From assembly GCA_030280995.1 (NCBI GenBank), contig JASXTE010000016.1:11352501-11416500 (forward strand): a stretch of 64,000 nucleotides of DNA, in the 5' to 3' direction. Both the position numbers and the translations under genes were made by a program. Below the pieces are notes generated by a model, which saw only the letters and a list, made by a program, of their open reading frames with translations, was not told the origin of the DNA and made no database searches. Positions 1 to 9,943 of this stretch are shown here, in pieces. Numbering within the stretch: the first letter of the stretch is position 1; each line of letters opens with the position of its first letter. The DNA comes from Hemileia vastatrix (lineage: Eukaryota > Basidiomycota > Pucciniomycetes > Pucciniales > Zaghouaniaceae).

Positions 1-1372
1 ATTAATGCTTGTATTGAAGCATTCTTTGGATCATTTAATATGGTGCATAACTTTTTCAAGTCAGTGTCCTTATCATATGATTCCAGAATAAGCTGTAATA
101 GCTCTTCCTCCATATCAACCACATATATCCCATGAATATGAATAATTTCATCCTCAGGATCATAAGCAGGATTAGAGTCATCATTTGGTAAAGGTATACT
201 TGATAACATATCCACATTTGAGTGAACAATACCAGACCTATGAATAATTGTCATTCTCCCTCTGTACTCTTGAACAGCCAGCTGCCATCTGAACATATGT
301 CTGTTAGTTGTTTTCAAGTTTAAAAGGGATTTAACTGCACTGCAGTCAGTGACAAGTTCAAATTTCTGGTCATCTAGGTAATAATGAAGCTTTTCTAGAG
401 CCCATACTACAGCTAAACACTCTAATTGAGTAGCACCATATTTCAATTCACTATTTCTCAAGGTTCTTGAAATATAACAAATTACTACTTCTGAAACTTT
501 ATCATTTATCACTTGTTTTTGATGGAGGGCAGCACCAAGACCAATGAAACTGGCATCAGTGTACAAAACAAATGGTTGATCAAAGTCAGGTAAAGCAAGA
601 ATTGGTGCTGACATCAAACAGTGTTTCATAGTGTCAAAGGCTCTTTGTCTTTCACTATTCCAGAAAAAAGCAACATCCTTTCTAGTTAATTGGGTAAGGG
701 GTAAAGCTATGACTTGGTAATTTTTAATATACTGTCTATAGTATCCACACATTCCCAAAAAACTTTGGAGCTCTCTCACTGTTGTAGGAGCTTTCACCTG
801 TTGTATGGCTGCCACTTTGTTCTGGTAAACACATATCTGTAAGCCTGAAACAACATGACCAAGAACTTTTAAAGAATGGAAACCAAATTTACATTTCTTC
901 AAAGCAAGTGTCATATTTATTTCATCCATTTTCTGGAATACTTTACACAGGTGTTTGAGATGGTCCTCAAATGTTTTTGAGAATATAATGATATCATCAA
1001 TATAAACCATCAGCCAACCTTCAATTATCTCTTTATGGAATGTGTTATCCATTACTTTTTGGAAAACTGAAGGGGCATTTTTAGGGCCAAATAGCATCCT
1101 AATATACTTATAAATACCCATATGAGTGGCAATCATCAGAAAGTTCTGAGAATTTTTCTCAACAGGTACCTGGTGATATCCCTTATTACCATCCAAACAG
1201 CTGATATATTTAGCACCCTGTAAAGTAGCATGTATAGAGCTGATTCTAGGTAAAGGATAGATATCATCAACAGTATAAGTATTTAGTGCTCTATAATCAC
1301 CACATAACCTGGCTTTATCTTTCTCATAAGAAATTAGGACAGGTGAGATAACACAATATTTAGGTGTTTCAA
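1..1372 (-). pseudogene. Chromo-A copy 1 reverse transcriptase-RNase H
   Basis: The minus strand is open from 1372 to the window edge, in a different frame from gag-protease. It reads through an RT with VISPVLISYEKDKARLCGDY near the start, SCLDGNKGYHQ, FGPKNAPSVFQK and the catalytic YIDD box (VYIDDIIIFSK). It then enters a Ty3-type RNase H with LYTDASFIGLGAAL and the LECLAVVWALEKLHYYL segment. Relative to copies 2 and 3 the residues around APSVFQK are in frame. The frame is joined to protease only through a 4-bp deletion near 1373, so no full polyprotein can be made. Integrase would lie left of the window. Confidence 0.9.
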
Positions 1373-2467
1373 CTATTCAATAATATTCATTTTTAAAAGG
1401 GTAGAGATATTATCTTCAATATCTTTTCTCTTTGTGGGAGAAGCAGGATAAGTCTTCTTCTTTAAACTAGGTGGTATATCAGTTAATGGGCAAGACAATG
1501 AAAGTTTCATTTCCTCTTTAACTAATCCCAGTTCATGTGACCCATGAGCAAAGGCCATAGGAAAAGATTTTATCAAGTTAATGATGGAATCTTTATCCTC
1601 ACCAGAAAGTTGTTCTCCAAAAGAAGCATTGTCAATTTCAGACATAAGGGCATGCATTTCCTTTGTAGATCTTCCTTTATATTGAACCACAGAATTACAT
1701 GTCTTCAATTCTGGTTTTAATAATTTTTTGGGGGAGGAAATTTTAAATTTTCTCTTCCCATTCATCCCCATTGTGAAACATTGGTTTGAAGAATCCAATT
1801 TTATGCCATACTTGGTTAAAATATCATTTCCTACAATAAACCAATTGCTCAAGTTATCATTTTTCATGATAACAAAATCACAAATAGCTCTTACAAAACC
1901 ATGGTTATATTTAAAAAACACTGTGGCTTTGTATTTACCAATGGGGAACAAAACAGAGCCATACCCTCTCCAATTTTCATAAATGATAGGCAACAGTTTA
2001 GATTTATAGTCTTGATCTACTGAAGCAAGTGCTCTTTCTGATACTACACTTCCTCCAGCTCCAGAATCCAGAACAACTTCAATGCTGGTTCCATTGATCA
2101 AGTCTGGTGCCTTAAGAGGGGCAATAACAATTGAGTTATCCTCAATGTTCTTTATGATCTCAGCATAATCAAATGTAGATAAATCATTATTATCAATGTC
2201 AATAGTATTTAAATAATGAATATCTTCTTCCAGCATCAAGATTTCTTGTTGAGATTCATATGAAATATTGCTGGCACAATCACTTGATGTATCATCCAGT
2301 GCCACTGTGTCATCAGCATGCTCCTCTGTTTGTTCTACAAGATTTATCTTCTTGTCACAAACATGGCCTTTCTCCCAAGGCTTGTTGCACTTGAAGCAAG
2401 TGTTTGTTGCATATTTCTTTGGTGCAACAGGGGCAGAAGGTTTACCAATCTTTTCCAGAGGTTTTTG
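1373..2467 (-). pseudogene. Chromo-A copy 1 Gag C-terminus and aspartic protease
   Basis: The frame continues gag after a TAA at 2468-2470, where copy 2 has a CAA glutamine codon. It begins near a nucleocapsid-like cysteine/histidine motif, recognisable as CFKC...GH.C in copy 2. A retropepsin follows with active-site residues LDSGAGGSVVS and a flap-like WFIVGNDIL segment, then the linker into RT ending MNIIE. It ends where a 4-bp deletion replaces the lysine-valine-valine region seen in copies 2 and 3. Gag and pol share one frame in this family, so no programmed frameshift is needed. Confidence 0.88.
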
Positions 2468-4582
2468 TTAGTAAGTGGAGGGTTTCTCCAAAGGGGTCCT
2501 AGGAATGAATCTTCTTGCATCATACTTATTGTTTAGAAGTATCTCATTGCAAGTATTAATGAAAGAAGAGGGTTCTTTGGAGAACTCAGTCCTAGCCACA
2601 ATCAAGTCTCTCAGAGACATTGGTAATTTATAGAGGATCCTGTCCTTCCATAAGTCAAACTCCATATTTGGGTCCATTGCCCTGAAGATTTTTACAAGTT
2701 TCATTAAACTCTCAATAAGTTTATCAGTAGGAGAGCTGTATCTAGTTTCCTCATACGGCCTTTGTTGAGCCATTCTGAACTTGGAGCCACCAAATTGTGC
2801 TTTAATTAATTTCTTCCAATCCTCCCATGAGTAGTCATTCCCATCCAGGAGAACAGATTCATACCACATCAGGGAAACATTAGTGAACAAAGAAATTAAC
2901 TTGGACACAATTTCCTCATCTGGGAGTTTGTAAGAATTTTTTAAATTATCAATTCTGCAAATAAATTGATTCCAATAAGAAGAAGAATCACCATCAAATG
3001 TTGGGTACTGGTCAAGTTTTGGCCAATTCTTTTGATTTGAAGGAGTCTCCTTAGTACTAGCTTGTTTCTGAGTAAGAAGCAGCTGTAATTTCTCTAATTG
3101 TGCTGAAATCTCATTGTTTAATCCTTTTGTTGCAGATGCTGGTGCATCATCAGTTTTTGATGGAAACTCAGTGTTATCAACAGGTATTTCTGGATCAATT
3201 TTTATTTTAGATGAGCTAGTCACAGGTACTGGTTGAGCATCCTGCACTATATGTTCCTTCACAGAAATGTCAGAATATTTTTGGTCATTTAACAATGAGT
3301 TCAATTTTTCTTCAATGGTTGTTAGTCTTGTTTTCATTCTTGGAAGACTAGATAAACTTTCATTGATAGTTGCAAAAGATAATTGACTTTTATGTTGAAA
3401 CAATGACAAATGGTCACTCAATCTTTTCAGATTTATCTTATCTATCTCTACCTCCTGGCAACAGGCAGATACAGTATCTTTTAAATTAGACAAATCATTT
3501 TTTATATTTTGCCATAAAGCAATTTTCTTTTCATGGGTTGCTTTGCAATGAGACAATTCATCAGAGACTCTCTGAGCTTCACTTTTTAATGCTTGATATC
3601 CTTGATCAGTTAACAAACTATTATATCTCTGAGTCAATTGCATATTGTTCATTATATGATTTTGCTTGGCAATAATATCTCTCAAGTGCTCATCATTAAT
3701 TCTTGCTACATCTGGAGTGTTTCTCAATAAGGAAACTGAGTAACTTTCCAGACTCTCATAGAACTCAGGGTCAAGAGTTTCATCAATCACAGCCATATCA
3801 GGATTAATCATTGAGGTAGCAATTAAAAGTAATGGATTAGATACATGAGATATCTGTCTACTATTCCCAGCCTCTATAGGTCTCAAGGTTTCATCCTGCC
3901 TTCCAGATTTACCTGAAGGAACAGAGTCAGCCACAAGAAAAGGCACTTGAGAATCAATAGAGGGACGTACCAGGGTTTGCTGGGTATCACCATATTGGGC
4001 TTCCTTCTTCTTTTGCCTCCTTGATAAGGGTGGGGAGGAGTGGGGTTGGCCTGGGTGGGCCTTGATGGACCTGCCTGAGGTAACTGATGCTGGTTTTGAG
4101 CCAAGTAGTCCCACTGAGTGTTGAGCCAGTCCCACTGCCACTTGGACACTTCCACCATCTCTTGGGATTGGGGAGCCAATTGTTGTTGATCCCTGGGAGG
4201 AAGAGGTTTCTTTTTCTCTTGGAGAAAAGTATCAGTTCTTTTCACCTTTTCTTCCAAGGCATCTACCCTTACCTTTAGTCTCAAGCTGTCTGTCCTTAAC
4301 TCCTTTATGTGGGTTGACAGATTCTTTACCTTCTGGGACAAAGGCATCTTTTTTATCCTGAAGCCTTTTGGAAGCTCTTCTGGTGGGTTTGTCATGGGCT
4401 TCTGATCCTGAGTATTGTCCACTAGGATTTCTACTTCTTCCATTTCTACATCCTGTTTGGGGCAAGGATTTATTAGTTTGAGAAATTCTTCTTGTTATAG
4501 GAGAACTTACAGAAGTAGGCTCATCATAATCAATTAAGTCTAGTTCTTCTTCACGTGCAGCAAAACCACTTTGATCAGTCAT
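2468..4582 (-). pseudogene. Chromo-A copy 1 Gag (main frame)
   Basis: The start at 4582 (MTDQSGF) is chosen because the same ATG opens gag in copies 2 and 3. The first 150-odd residues are polar and low-complexity, then comes a helical region with LLRNTPDVARINDEHLRDII. The family's Gag core follows around WPKLDQYPTFDGDSSSYW, SYKLPDEEIVSKLISLF and KAQFGGSKFRMAQQR. A premature stop lies at 4232-4234 and another at 2468-2470. Between 4443 and 3883 the same DNA is also open in the +1 frame (listed separately). Gag would form the retrotransposon particle. Confidence 0.88.
3883..4443 (-). CDS. overlapping +1-frame ORF in gag (ORF-B), Chromo-A copy 1
   Basis: This 186-codon ORF starts 139 nt inside gag, in the +1 frame. 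Residues about 36-78 (from SQKVKNLSTHIKELR) have the heptad pattern of a coiled coil. A tryptophan cluster KWQWDW and a Q/P-rich stretch follow, then a basic PNMVIPSKPW segment. In copy 2 a stop codon follows PW directly; here it has become TAC, so the last 29 or so residues are run-on. The same reading frame occurs in copies 2 and 3 and in the diverged Chromo-B. No family is recognised and expression is unproven, but conservation argues for a real overprinted product. Confidence 0.6.
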   Translation of the reverse strand: MEEVEILVDNTQDQKPMTNPPEELPKGFRIKKMPLSQKVKNLSTHIKELRTDSLRLKVRVDALEEKVKRTDTFLQEKKKPLPPRDQQQLAPQSQEMVEVSKWQWDWLNTQWDYLAQNQHQLPQAGPSRPTQANPTPPHPYQGGKRRRKPNMVIPSKPWYVPLLILKCLFLWLTLFLQVNLEGRMKP

Positions 4583-4682
4583 TTTAAGATTCTACTGAAA
4601 TGAAGGAAAGAGACAAAAATTAATTAGTCTTTATTTTTAATTTTTATTTAACAGAAATGAAATAAAAATAATAAAAAAAATC

Positions 4683-5262
4683 TTTTTAGGATAAAAATCA
4701 ACTTAAATAAAATTAATAAAAAAAATTTAAAACCAGGATAATACAATCAACTGTAGAAATAAATTAGAATTTCTATTAATTCTTATTTTCAGGATTTAAA
4801 TCAACTAATTTATTACCAGGATTTATTGTCAACTGAAATAATCAAATATGAATCTTTATTAATAAAAAAAAATTATTTTAACTGATCACTTAACTACCAC
4901 GACTTAATGTCAACTGAAGTAATCAAATATGAATTTTATTACTTAAAAAGATTTATTGGATTACCAGGACTCAAAGCCAACTTAAGTAATTAAATGTGAA
5001 TTATTTATTAATAAAATAAAAAAAAATATAATTGTCAGGACAATTTGTCAACTGGAACAATTAAAATTTAAATTAATCAGGACAAATGTCAACTGAAAAA
5101 TTATAATAATTATTTTATTTAATAAAAAATATTATTGTCAGGACAATTTGTCAACTGGAACAATTAAAATTCAAATTAATCAGGACAATTGTCAACTGAA
5201 AAATGATAATAATTAATATTAAAATATAATTATTTTATTACTTCTGGGACTAAGAACAGTTA
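4683..5262 (-). repeat. leader array of short imperfect repeats, Chromo-A copy 1
   Basis: About ten copies of a short motif lie in the AT-rich leader, plus-strand form CAGGAC, a 4-8 nt spacer, then GTCAACTG; examples start near 4733, 4791, 4817, 4897, 5035, 5078, 5138 and 5180. Several units contain the self-complementary core GACAA-TTGTC. The same array occurs in the leaders of copies 2 and 3. The RNA could fold or bind Gag, but this is inference. Confidence 0.7.
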
Positions 5263-5457
5263 TTGCTCTATTATGGTCAACCAGGAAAAATAAAAAAAAT
5301 TTATAATAATAAAATTAAATTCCAAATTACCAGACACCTCCCCCTTCAATATGAGCAAATTTATGCCACTTACAGAGTGCTGAGTAAAAGGAAATACGTA
5401 GCAAATGAAGAGTGAAGAGTAACCCACAAATAGTAATAACAATAATTACCACGATAT

Positions 5458-5520
5458 ATACAATCTTTAGTCAGTATATGAGCTTAAGTTTTGGAGTGCG
5501 GTTCGATTCCCGTTTGCAGC
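5458..5520 (+). other. tRNA-like segment, antisense in Chromo-A copy 1 leader
   Basis: The plus strand has a B-box/T-loop match GGTTCGATTCC at 5500-5510 followed by CGTTTGCAG, like a tRNA 3' half. The T-stem pairs poorly and no matching 5' acceptor is visible, so it is not a functional tRNA gene. The retrotransposon RNA carries its complement about 140 nt downstream of the primer-binding site. Copies 2 and 3 have it at the same place. Confidence 0.55.
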
Positions 5521-5645
5521 AAAAACTTTTATCACATGACGTATGACGTTCGTCCTTTTCTCGCCTCCACTCGTCCTTTACAGGTACTTGTACGCCGATG
5601 GTCCCCTCAATTACGCCTCAAGTAACGTTGCGCCGTCGATATTTC

Positions 5646-5658
5646 GGAAAGGATCCCA
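5646..5658 (-). other. primer-binding site, Chromo-A copy 1
   Basis: On the minus strand TGGGATCCTTTCC begins two bases inside the 5' LTR edge, the usual position and TGG start of a site pairing with a tRNA 3' CCA end. Copies 2 and 3 have TGGGGGCCTTTCC and TGGGAGCCTTTCC, and Chromo-B starts TGGGAGTC. The primer tRNA is not identified. Confidence 0.75.
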
Positions 5659-5660
5659 AT

Positions 5661-6466
5661 CGTCAAGGTTCACTTTTGGTCTAGAAGCTTTGGTACGGTA
5701 TTATTTGACTCTCAATGATTAGGTACGTATTTTCTCAATCAAGTATGATTTATTTACTCAAAATAAGAGGTAGATTTTTATAATTTATATAAGTTATAGA
5801 GTTAGAATTACGTATGGTGTAAATACTAAGGATATAAAATATAATAAATAAGTTTTAACGGCTGTAGTTGTAGTAATAAATGAGTTGGTAAAATAGAATG
5901 ATTAAAAGACAACAAAAAGAGAGGCCTTTTATAGGCAAAGGAGAGACAAAGCACGGCAATCAAATTCTAAAAACAGTAGGAAGAGAGAGAGAAAAGAACA
6001 TTCCAGAAAGAGTATTTCAAATAATAAAGTTATTCTAAAAAGAAGGCGTCAAAAAGATGTATTTACAGAGTATGTCAGAAATACATCAATAGATTTAATA
6101 TTTACTGTAAAAGTCAATCCTAAATAAGAAATTTGATTTTTTTGTATATATTTAATACTATTTGAATATTTAAATCTTATTTTATCTTTATATTTATTTT
6201 TTAATATAAAATTTTATTTTTTCCCAACCTGTCAAATGAGCACGGTGTTAGAGAAAAATATAAGGGACAAAATTATATTTCTAATTTTAATTATTTATTT
6301 AATTAATTAATTTTTTAATTTTAACATTCTGTAATTAGTTAATTTATTATAACTAATTTTAATGTAACTAAATTATAATTAAATAATAATTAAAAATTAT
6401 AAGGTGCCGCTTCATCCAGTAATTAATTAATTATTTCACTGGGTAAGTCTAGTAGCCTGGCTGACA
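5661..6466 (-). repeat. 5' LTR of Chromo-A copy 1
   Basis: An 806-bp LTR on the minus strand. It begins TGTCAGCC at 6466 and ends TTGACG, against TTGACA in the solo copy at 55069-55890. A TATAAAAGG box lies on the minus strand (5925-5933 as CCTTTTATA), the likely polymerase II promoter. It belongs to the same LTR subgroup as the solo LTR and is clearly diverged from the LTRs of copies 2 and 3. Confidence 0.93.
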
Positions 6467-6471
6467 ACATG

Positions 6472-7239
6472 ACTTTATTTTTATTCATTAGGTTTTATCT
6501 AGGCCTGGTAGTGGTATGGCTCCAGTAGAAGGAGAAAAAGTTGCTAGTTATGGGCCAGATACCTTTCCAGATGTTGGTGAGCATTCTTGTGGAGGTGGTT
6601 ATTCAGGCCCTCAAGATTCTTCAAGAGCCGCAGTGGTCAAGAATGTAGTTTTTTTGGTATTTTTTTAATTTACAATTTTTTTACTTTTTCTTACTTTTTT
6701 TTTAATTATTTTTATGCTTGAAATTTGATTGAAGTCACGTGCTGAAAAGGCGCAGCGTCTTTTCTGTTGCATGACTTTATTTCCATGTCTCTGGTTCAAA
6801 ATGTCAGATGGACTACAGGAAAGTAAAGGTGTGGTGAAACTAAGTAAAATAAATGTAATACTAACATCATACTGCATCATTTTCAATGATTTCACCAAAA
6901 TATTGTTCAAAAATTAAGATTATTCAGATAAAACTTGAGTTAGCATCTTGTATGGTCAATCAAAAAGGAGAAAAAAAGAATGTAGTGTTAATAAACAACA
7001 GGTCATATGCTAAAAAGATGCACCATCTTTACTGCTCACTTGAAAATATTGCATTGCACTAGTAAATTTGACAAAAATTAATGAGGTTTAGCTGACAACT
7101 TGAACTACAGAAATTGAAATAAAGTCGCATGATGGAAAAGACACTCTGTCTTTTCAGCATGTGACTCAATCACAATTCAGGCATAAAAATAATCAAAAAA
7201 TGTACAAAAATTTTTTTTAAAAGACTATAAATGTGAAAA
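6472..7239. other. no gene recognised; AT-rich
   Basis: After the copy 1 target duplication there is a short open stretch from an ATG at 6516 (about 48 codons, MAPVEGEKVASYG, then FPDVGEHSC) that could be a gag remnant of Gypsy-O, but I cannot place it. The rest is AT-rich with repeated phrases about a pin-sized CGCAGCGTCTTTTC-like segment. No RNA gene is seen. Confidence 0.4.
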
Positions 7240-7480
7240 AATGTCAAGAAACACTTATAAAAATTCAAAAAAATGTGAAAATCTTCAAAAAAATTCAAAA
7301 AATTCAAAAAAAAAATCAGAAAAAATCAGAAAACATCAAAAAAATTCAAAAAATTCAAAAAAATTCAAAAAAATTCAAAAAAATTCAAAAAAATCCAAAA
7401 AAATCCAGAAAAATTTAAAAAAATTTAGAAAATTCAAAGAATTGTAAAAAATTTAAAAACAATTCAAAAAAATTGTAAGG
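7240..7480. repeat. low-complexity minisatellite, (A)n-TTC units
   Basis: About 240 bp of irregular AAATTCAAAAA-like units, purine-rich on the plus strand. Two plus-strand frames are open for 60-68 codons only because the units rarely contain stops; the lysine/asparagine-rich products are artefacts. Confidence 0.85.
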
Positions 7481-7938
7481 ATACCCAAAAAAGTCAAAAA
7501 AATCAAAAAATCTCTAGAAAATTAAGAAATAATTAAAATGATTACAGCAAATCAATAAAAAATAAATAAATTGTGAAAAATTCTTGCAAGTTTTAAAAAA
7601 TTGCAAAATTCAATAAAATTTTATAAAACTTCTTTAAATTTAAGAAATTTTTTAAAGTGATTCAAAAAACAGTCAATAAAATACTGAATTCTTTTTTCAT
7701 ATGAAATTTGGTAAACATTTGTCCTTTTCATTTAAGATTACTTGACTAAAATTTAATACTTGATTTTTTACAAGAAGAATTGATATATTGAAAATAAAAA
7801 TGTTGATATCATATTCATGTTTGAACCACTCTTACAAAAAAATAAGGGCCACAAGAATTACTACTGAGGTTACTCTGGGGGTAGTCTAAGGGGCAAAAAA
7901 AATGACTTGCCTACAAGTCGTCATATATTTTACTCTGT

Positions 7939-8181
7939 GTGGGTATGGCTGAACATTTCAAATTAAGTGTAGGTGGATGTATTGGTAGATTACATTTTTA
8001 TGTGGCCAGAGGAGTTTTGAAAACATCTCTTGGTGGGCCATTTTTGATGGATTTTGAAGCTCAAATAGGTTATCATAGTGGTATGGTAACTAGTTTGGAA
8101 ATCACTTCTGATAATATGAGGCCAATTTGTATGCCTACGGAACCTCCAGGAGATGATGATTGGGAGACAACTCTGGCTTAA
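7939..8181 (+). pseudogene. Gypsy-O aspartic protease-like fragment
   Basis: An 80-codon open stretch. Its middle reads VARGVLKTSLGGPFLMDFEA, which resembles the C-terminal part of retropepsins (hydrophobic-G-x-PFL). The active-site D(S/T)G is not present, so only the C-terminal half is visible. It lies at the right place, upstream of the RT fragments. The assignment is by position and this short motif. Confidence 0.5.
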
Positions 8182-8969
8182 CTACCATTTGTCATGTTGC
8201 ATTTGCACCAAGAAGTGAAAAATTAAAAGTTCAGCCTCTGGTGAAATTATTAAGAAAGATAAGTATGAAAACCCTCATTTTTTAGGGTATTAAGGGCTGA
8301 TTGCTATAATATTTTAATCTCTCCCCAAGAAGAGATCCTGGATTGCAATAGGTCAGCTCACTTGGAGATAATTCAAGTAGATTCTAAATTATATTCTGTT
8401 GATATTTTGTTGGAATTTATTTATGTGTTGGATTTATTTATAGGTTTATTATAATTAACAAAGTATTCCATTAAACTAAAAAATGGTTCAAAGGTAAAGA
8501 TGGGATGTATTGTGATGGATAAAATTTTTAAAGGAAATTTGGTTAATCGTGGTGATACTAGTGATGGTTTATATTATGGCTTCAAGAAAGAAGATAAACT
8601 GAAATTATCACATCAAAATCAACAATAAAATCTTAGTTAAACTAATTCACAAAAAAATAATATTTGTGATGATTCTATTTCTTTCCTCCAGAAAGAGGTT
8701 AAACTTCCAACTCTATTTACTGGGGATTTTTTTGGTAGAAAATGGGAAAAAATGTGTTGTAAAATTATATGATAGATTAGATAATGGAAAAAGGGGTGAT
8801 AATAAAAATATTGAAAATAAAAATTATATTTCAACTTATTCTATTTCTGCTTCTGAAGATTAACATTAAAAAAATTCTTATAACAAATTATATAATGAAA
8901 AAACTATAATTAATCAAGAATCTCAAGTAAAAGTCGATGTTGATGTGGCAAAATATATGAAGGTAGCAA
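8182..8969. other. decayed Gypsy-O spacer
   Basis: Between the protease-like and pre-RT fragments the sequence is AT-rich with scattered coding-like phrases, but no frame stays open and no domain is recognised. Short open stretches around 8637-8863 on both strands overlap each other and look accidental. Confidence 0.4.
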
Positions 8970-9178
8970 ATAAAATTAGACCAATAAATGAACCTCTGCC
9001 AGCCAAATAAAATCTGCCTTTGGGAAGACCATAATTATCAGAGATCCATATGAATCTCCTTTATTCAAGAACCCCCCCTTAATTTTCTGAAACTTCCAGG
9101 ATCACTTTCAAGATATTAGAGGTTTCTAATTTGGACCTGAAGGACGGCTGTCAGGTGTAGAAAAAAGGTTGTTGTTGG
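8970..9178 (+). pseudogene. Gypsy-O pre-RT linker, interrupted by Copia insertion
   Basis: Degenerate coding-like sequence with PLGRPIIIRDPYESPLF then a stop. The final five bases GTTGG (9174-9178) are the Copia target duplication and recur at 14465-14469. After it the text continues at 14470 with an EEEGN-like stretch, then CVLKHSY, and resumes across the solo LTR-C at 15405. This continuity supports one interrupted gene. Confidence 0.5.
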
Positions 9179-9782
9179 TATTGAACTGGTGAATTAAAAC
9201 TTTTAAATATAATAAAATGTATTTCTCAAATATAAACAAATTTCAAATAAATATATACAAAAAATTGTTCTACTAAATAACTAACTAACTATTCTACAAG
9301 ATCATGCTCATTTATATGCCTTAGAGTTATAGTGTACATGATACGCTTTTCTACTAAAACATTTCACATAACAATTGATTACTTTTGGATTTAGTTTCTC
9401 CCACATAGTTGCTATACCTTTTACTCTTTTAACATTAACTTTTCCTACATCTTGCGCTTTGCGCTTATTGACATTTTTACTTTTAAATACAAACTTATCC
9501 TGCGCACATGAGACTTTAGTGGTTTTGTTTCTTTTCCTAAGTATGTCTTTTGCGCCCTTCCTTAATGTCAGATTTTTAGTCTTTAATCTCCATTGCCACC
9601 TTAATATTTTAACCTTCTTATGGATAATGTCTCCTATGATCCTAACATACTTATCCTCATCTGTAACTGAATAGTATTCACTACTAGTATCCTCTTGAGA
9701 ACTTGTATCGCCATCTTGTGAGTTATCCAGAGGTTGAGATGTCAAGTGGATGAAAGTTAGATTGGCTTCTATGGCGTTAACA
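9179..9782 (-). repeat. Copia 3' LTR
   Basis: On the minus strand it starts TGTTAACGCC at 9782 and ends GTTCAATA at 9179, so the ends are TG...TA rather than TG...CA. Boundaries are set by identity with 13861-14464 and by the GTTGG duplications. It contains the C-terminal part of an ORF that enters from pol (see 9308-9943). Confidence 0.93.
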
Positions 9783-9943
9783 CACCCCCTTACACTTGTC
9801 ATCTCATGATTTTTCATTCCCATCTTTTCCATGAATCTAAAATGCTTAACTTGGTCTAATGGCTTAGTAAAAATGTCAGATACCATTTTGTCTGTTGGTA
9901 TATAACCTATGATTATTTCTTTGTTTCTTATTAAATCTGTAAC
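9308..9943 (-). CDS. Copia pol C-terminus continuing into the 3' LTR
   Basis: Downstream of the stop at 9944 the frame reads through the conserved end of Copia RNase H (DIFTKPLDQVKHF, then MEKMGMK). It crosses the polypurine tract and LTR edge at 9782 and stays open for about 150 residues inside the LTR. That tail is acidic/serine-rich first (SQDGDTSSQEDTSSEYYS), then very lysine/arginine-rich. Most Copia pol frames stop before the LTR. The same LTR-encoded frame is open in the other LTR (13990-14464). Function is unknown; the basic tail could bind nucleic acid or carry a nuclear signal, which is inference. Confidence 0.6.
   Translation of the reverse strand, partial: VTDLIRNKEIIIGYIPTDKMVSDIFTKPLDQVKHFRFMEKMGMKNHEMTSVRGCVNAIEANLTFIHLTSQPLDNSQDGDTSSQEDTSSEYYSVTDEDKYVRIIGDIIHKKVKILRWQWRLKTKNLTLRKGAKDILRKRNKTTKVSCAQDKFVFKSKNVNKRKAQDVGKVNVKRVKGIATMWEKLNPKVINCYVKCFSRKAYHVHYNSKAYK

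Larger units (their letters stand above)
1..6466 (-). mobile_element. Chromo-A copy 1: Ty3/Gypsy chromovirus, 5' portion, cut by window edge
   Basis: An LTR retrotransposon read on the minus strand. In order it shows the 5' LTR (5661-6466), primer-binding site, long leader, gag-protease frame and RT-RNase H, which runs off the window at base 1. The LTR edge is fixed by comparison with a solo LTR of the same family at 55069-55890. The five bases outside the LTR are ACATG (6467-6471); the matching duplication lies outside the window. It is inactive: gag has two nonsense codons and a 4-bp deletion separates protease from RT. Its RT lacks the frameshift found in copies 2 and 3. Confidence 0.93.

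Noticed and set aside
5458..5520. Functional tRNA gene
   Set aside because: T-stem pairs poorly and the 5' half and acceptor are missing.
7233..7447. Two overlapping lysine/asparagine-rich ORFs
   Set aside because: They lie in an AAATTCAAAAA minisatellite and are open only for lack of stops.
9375..9674. Plus-strand 99-codon ORFs in the Copia LTRs (also 14057-14356)
   Set aside because: Antisense shadow of the LTR-encoded frame.
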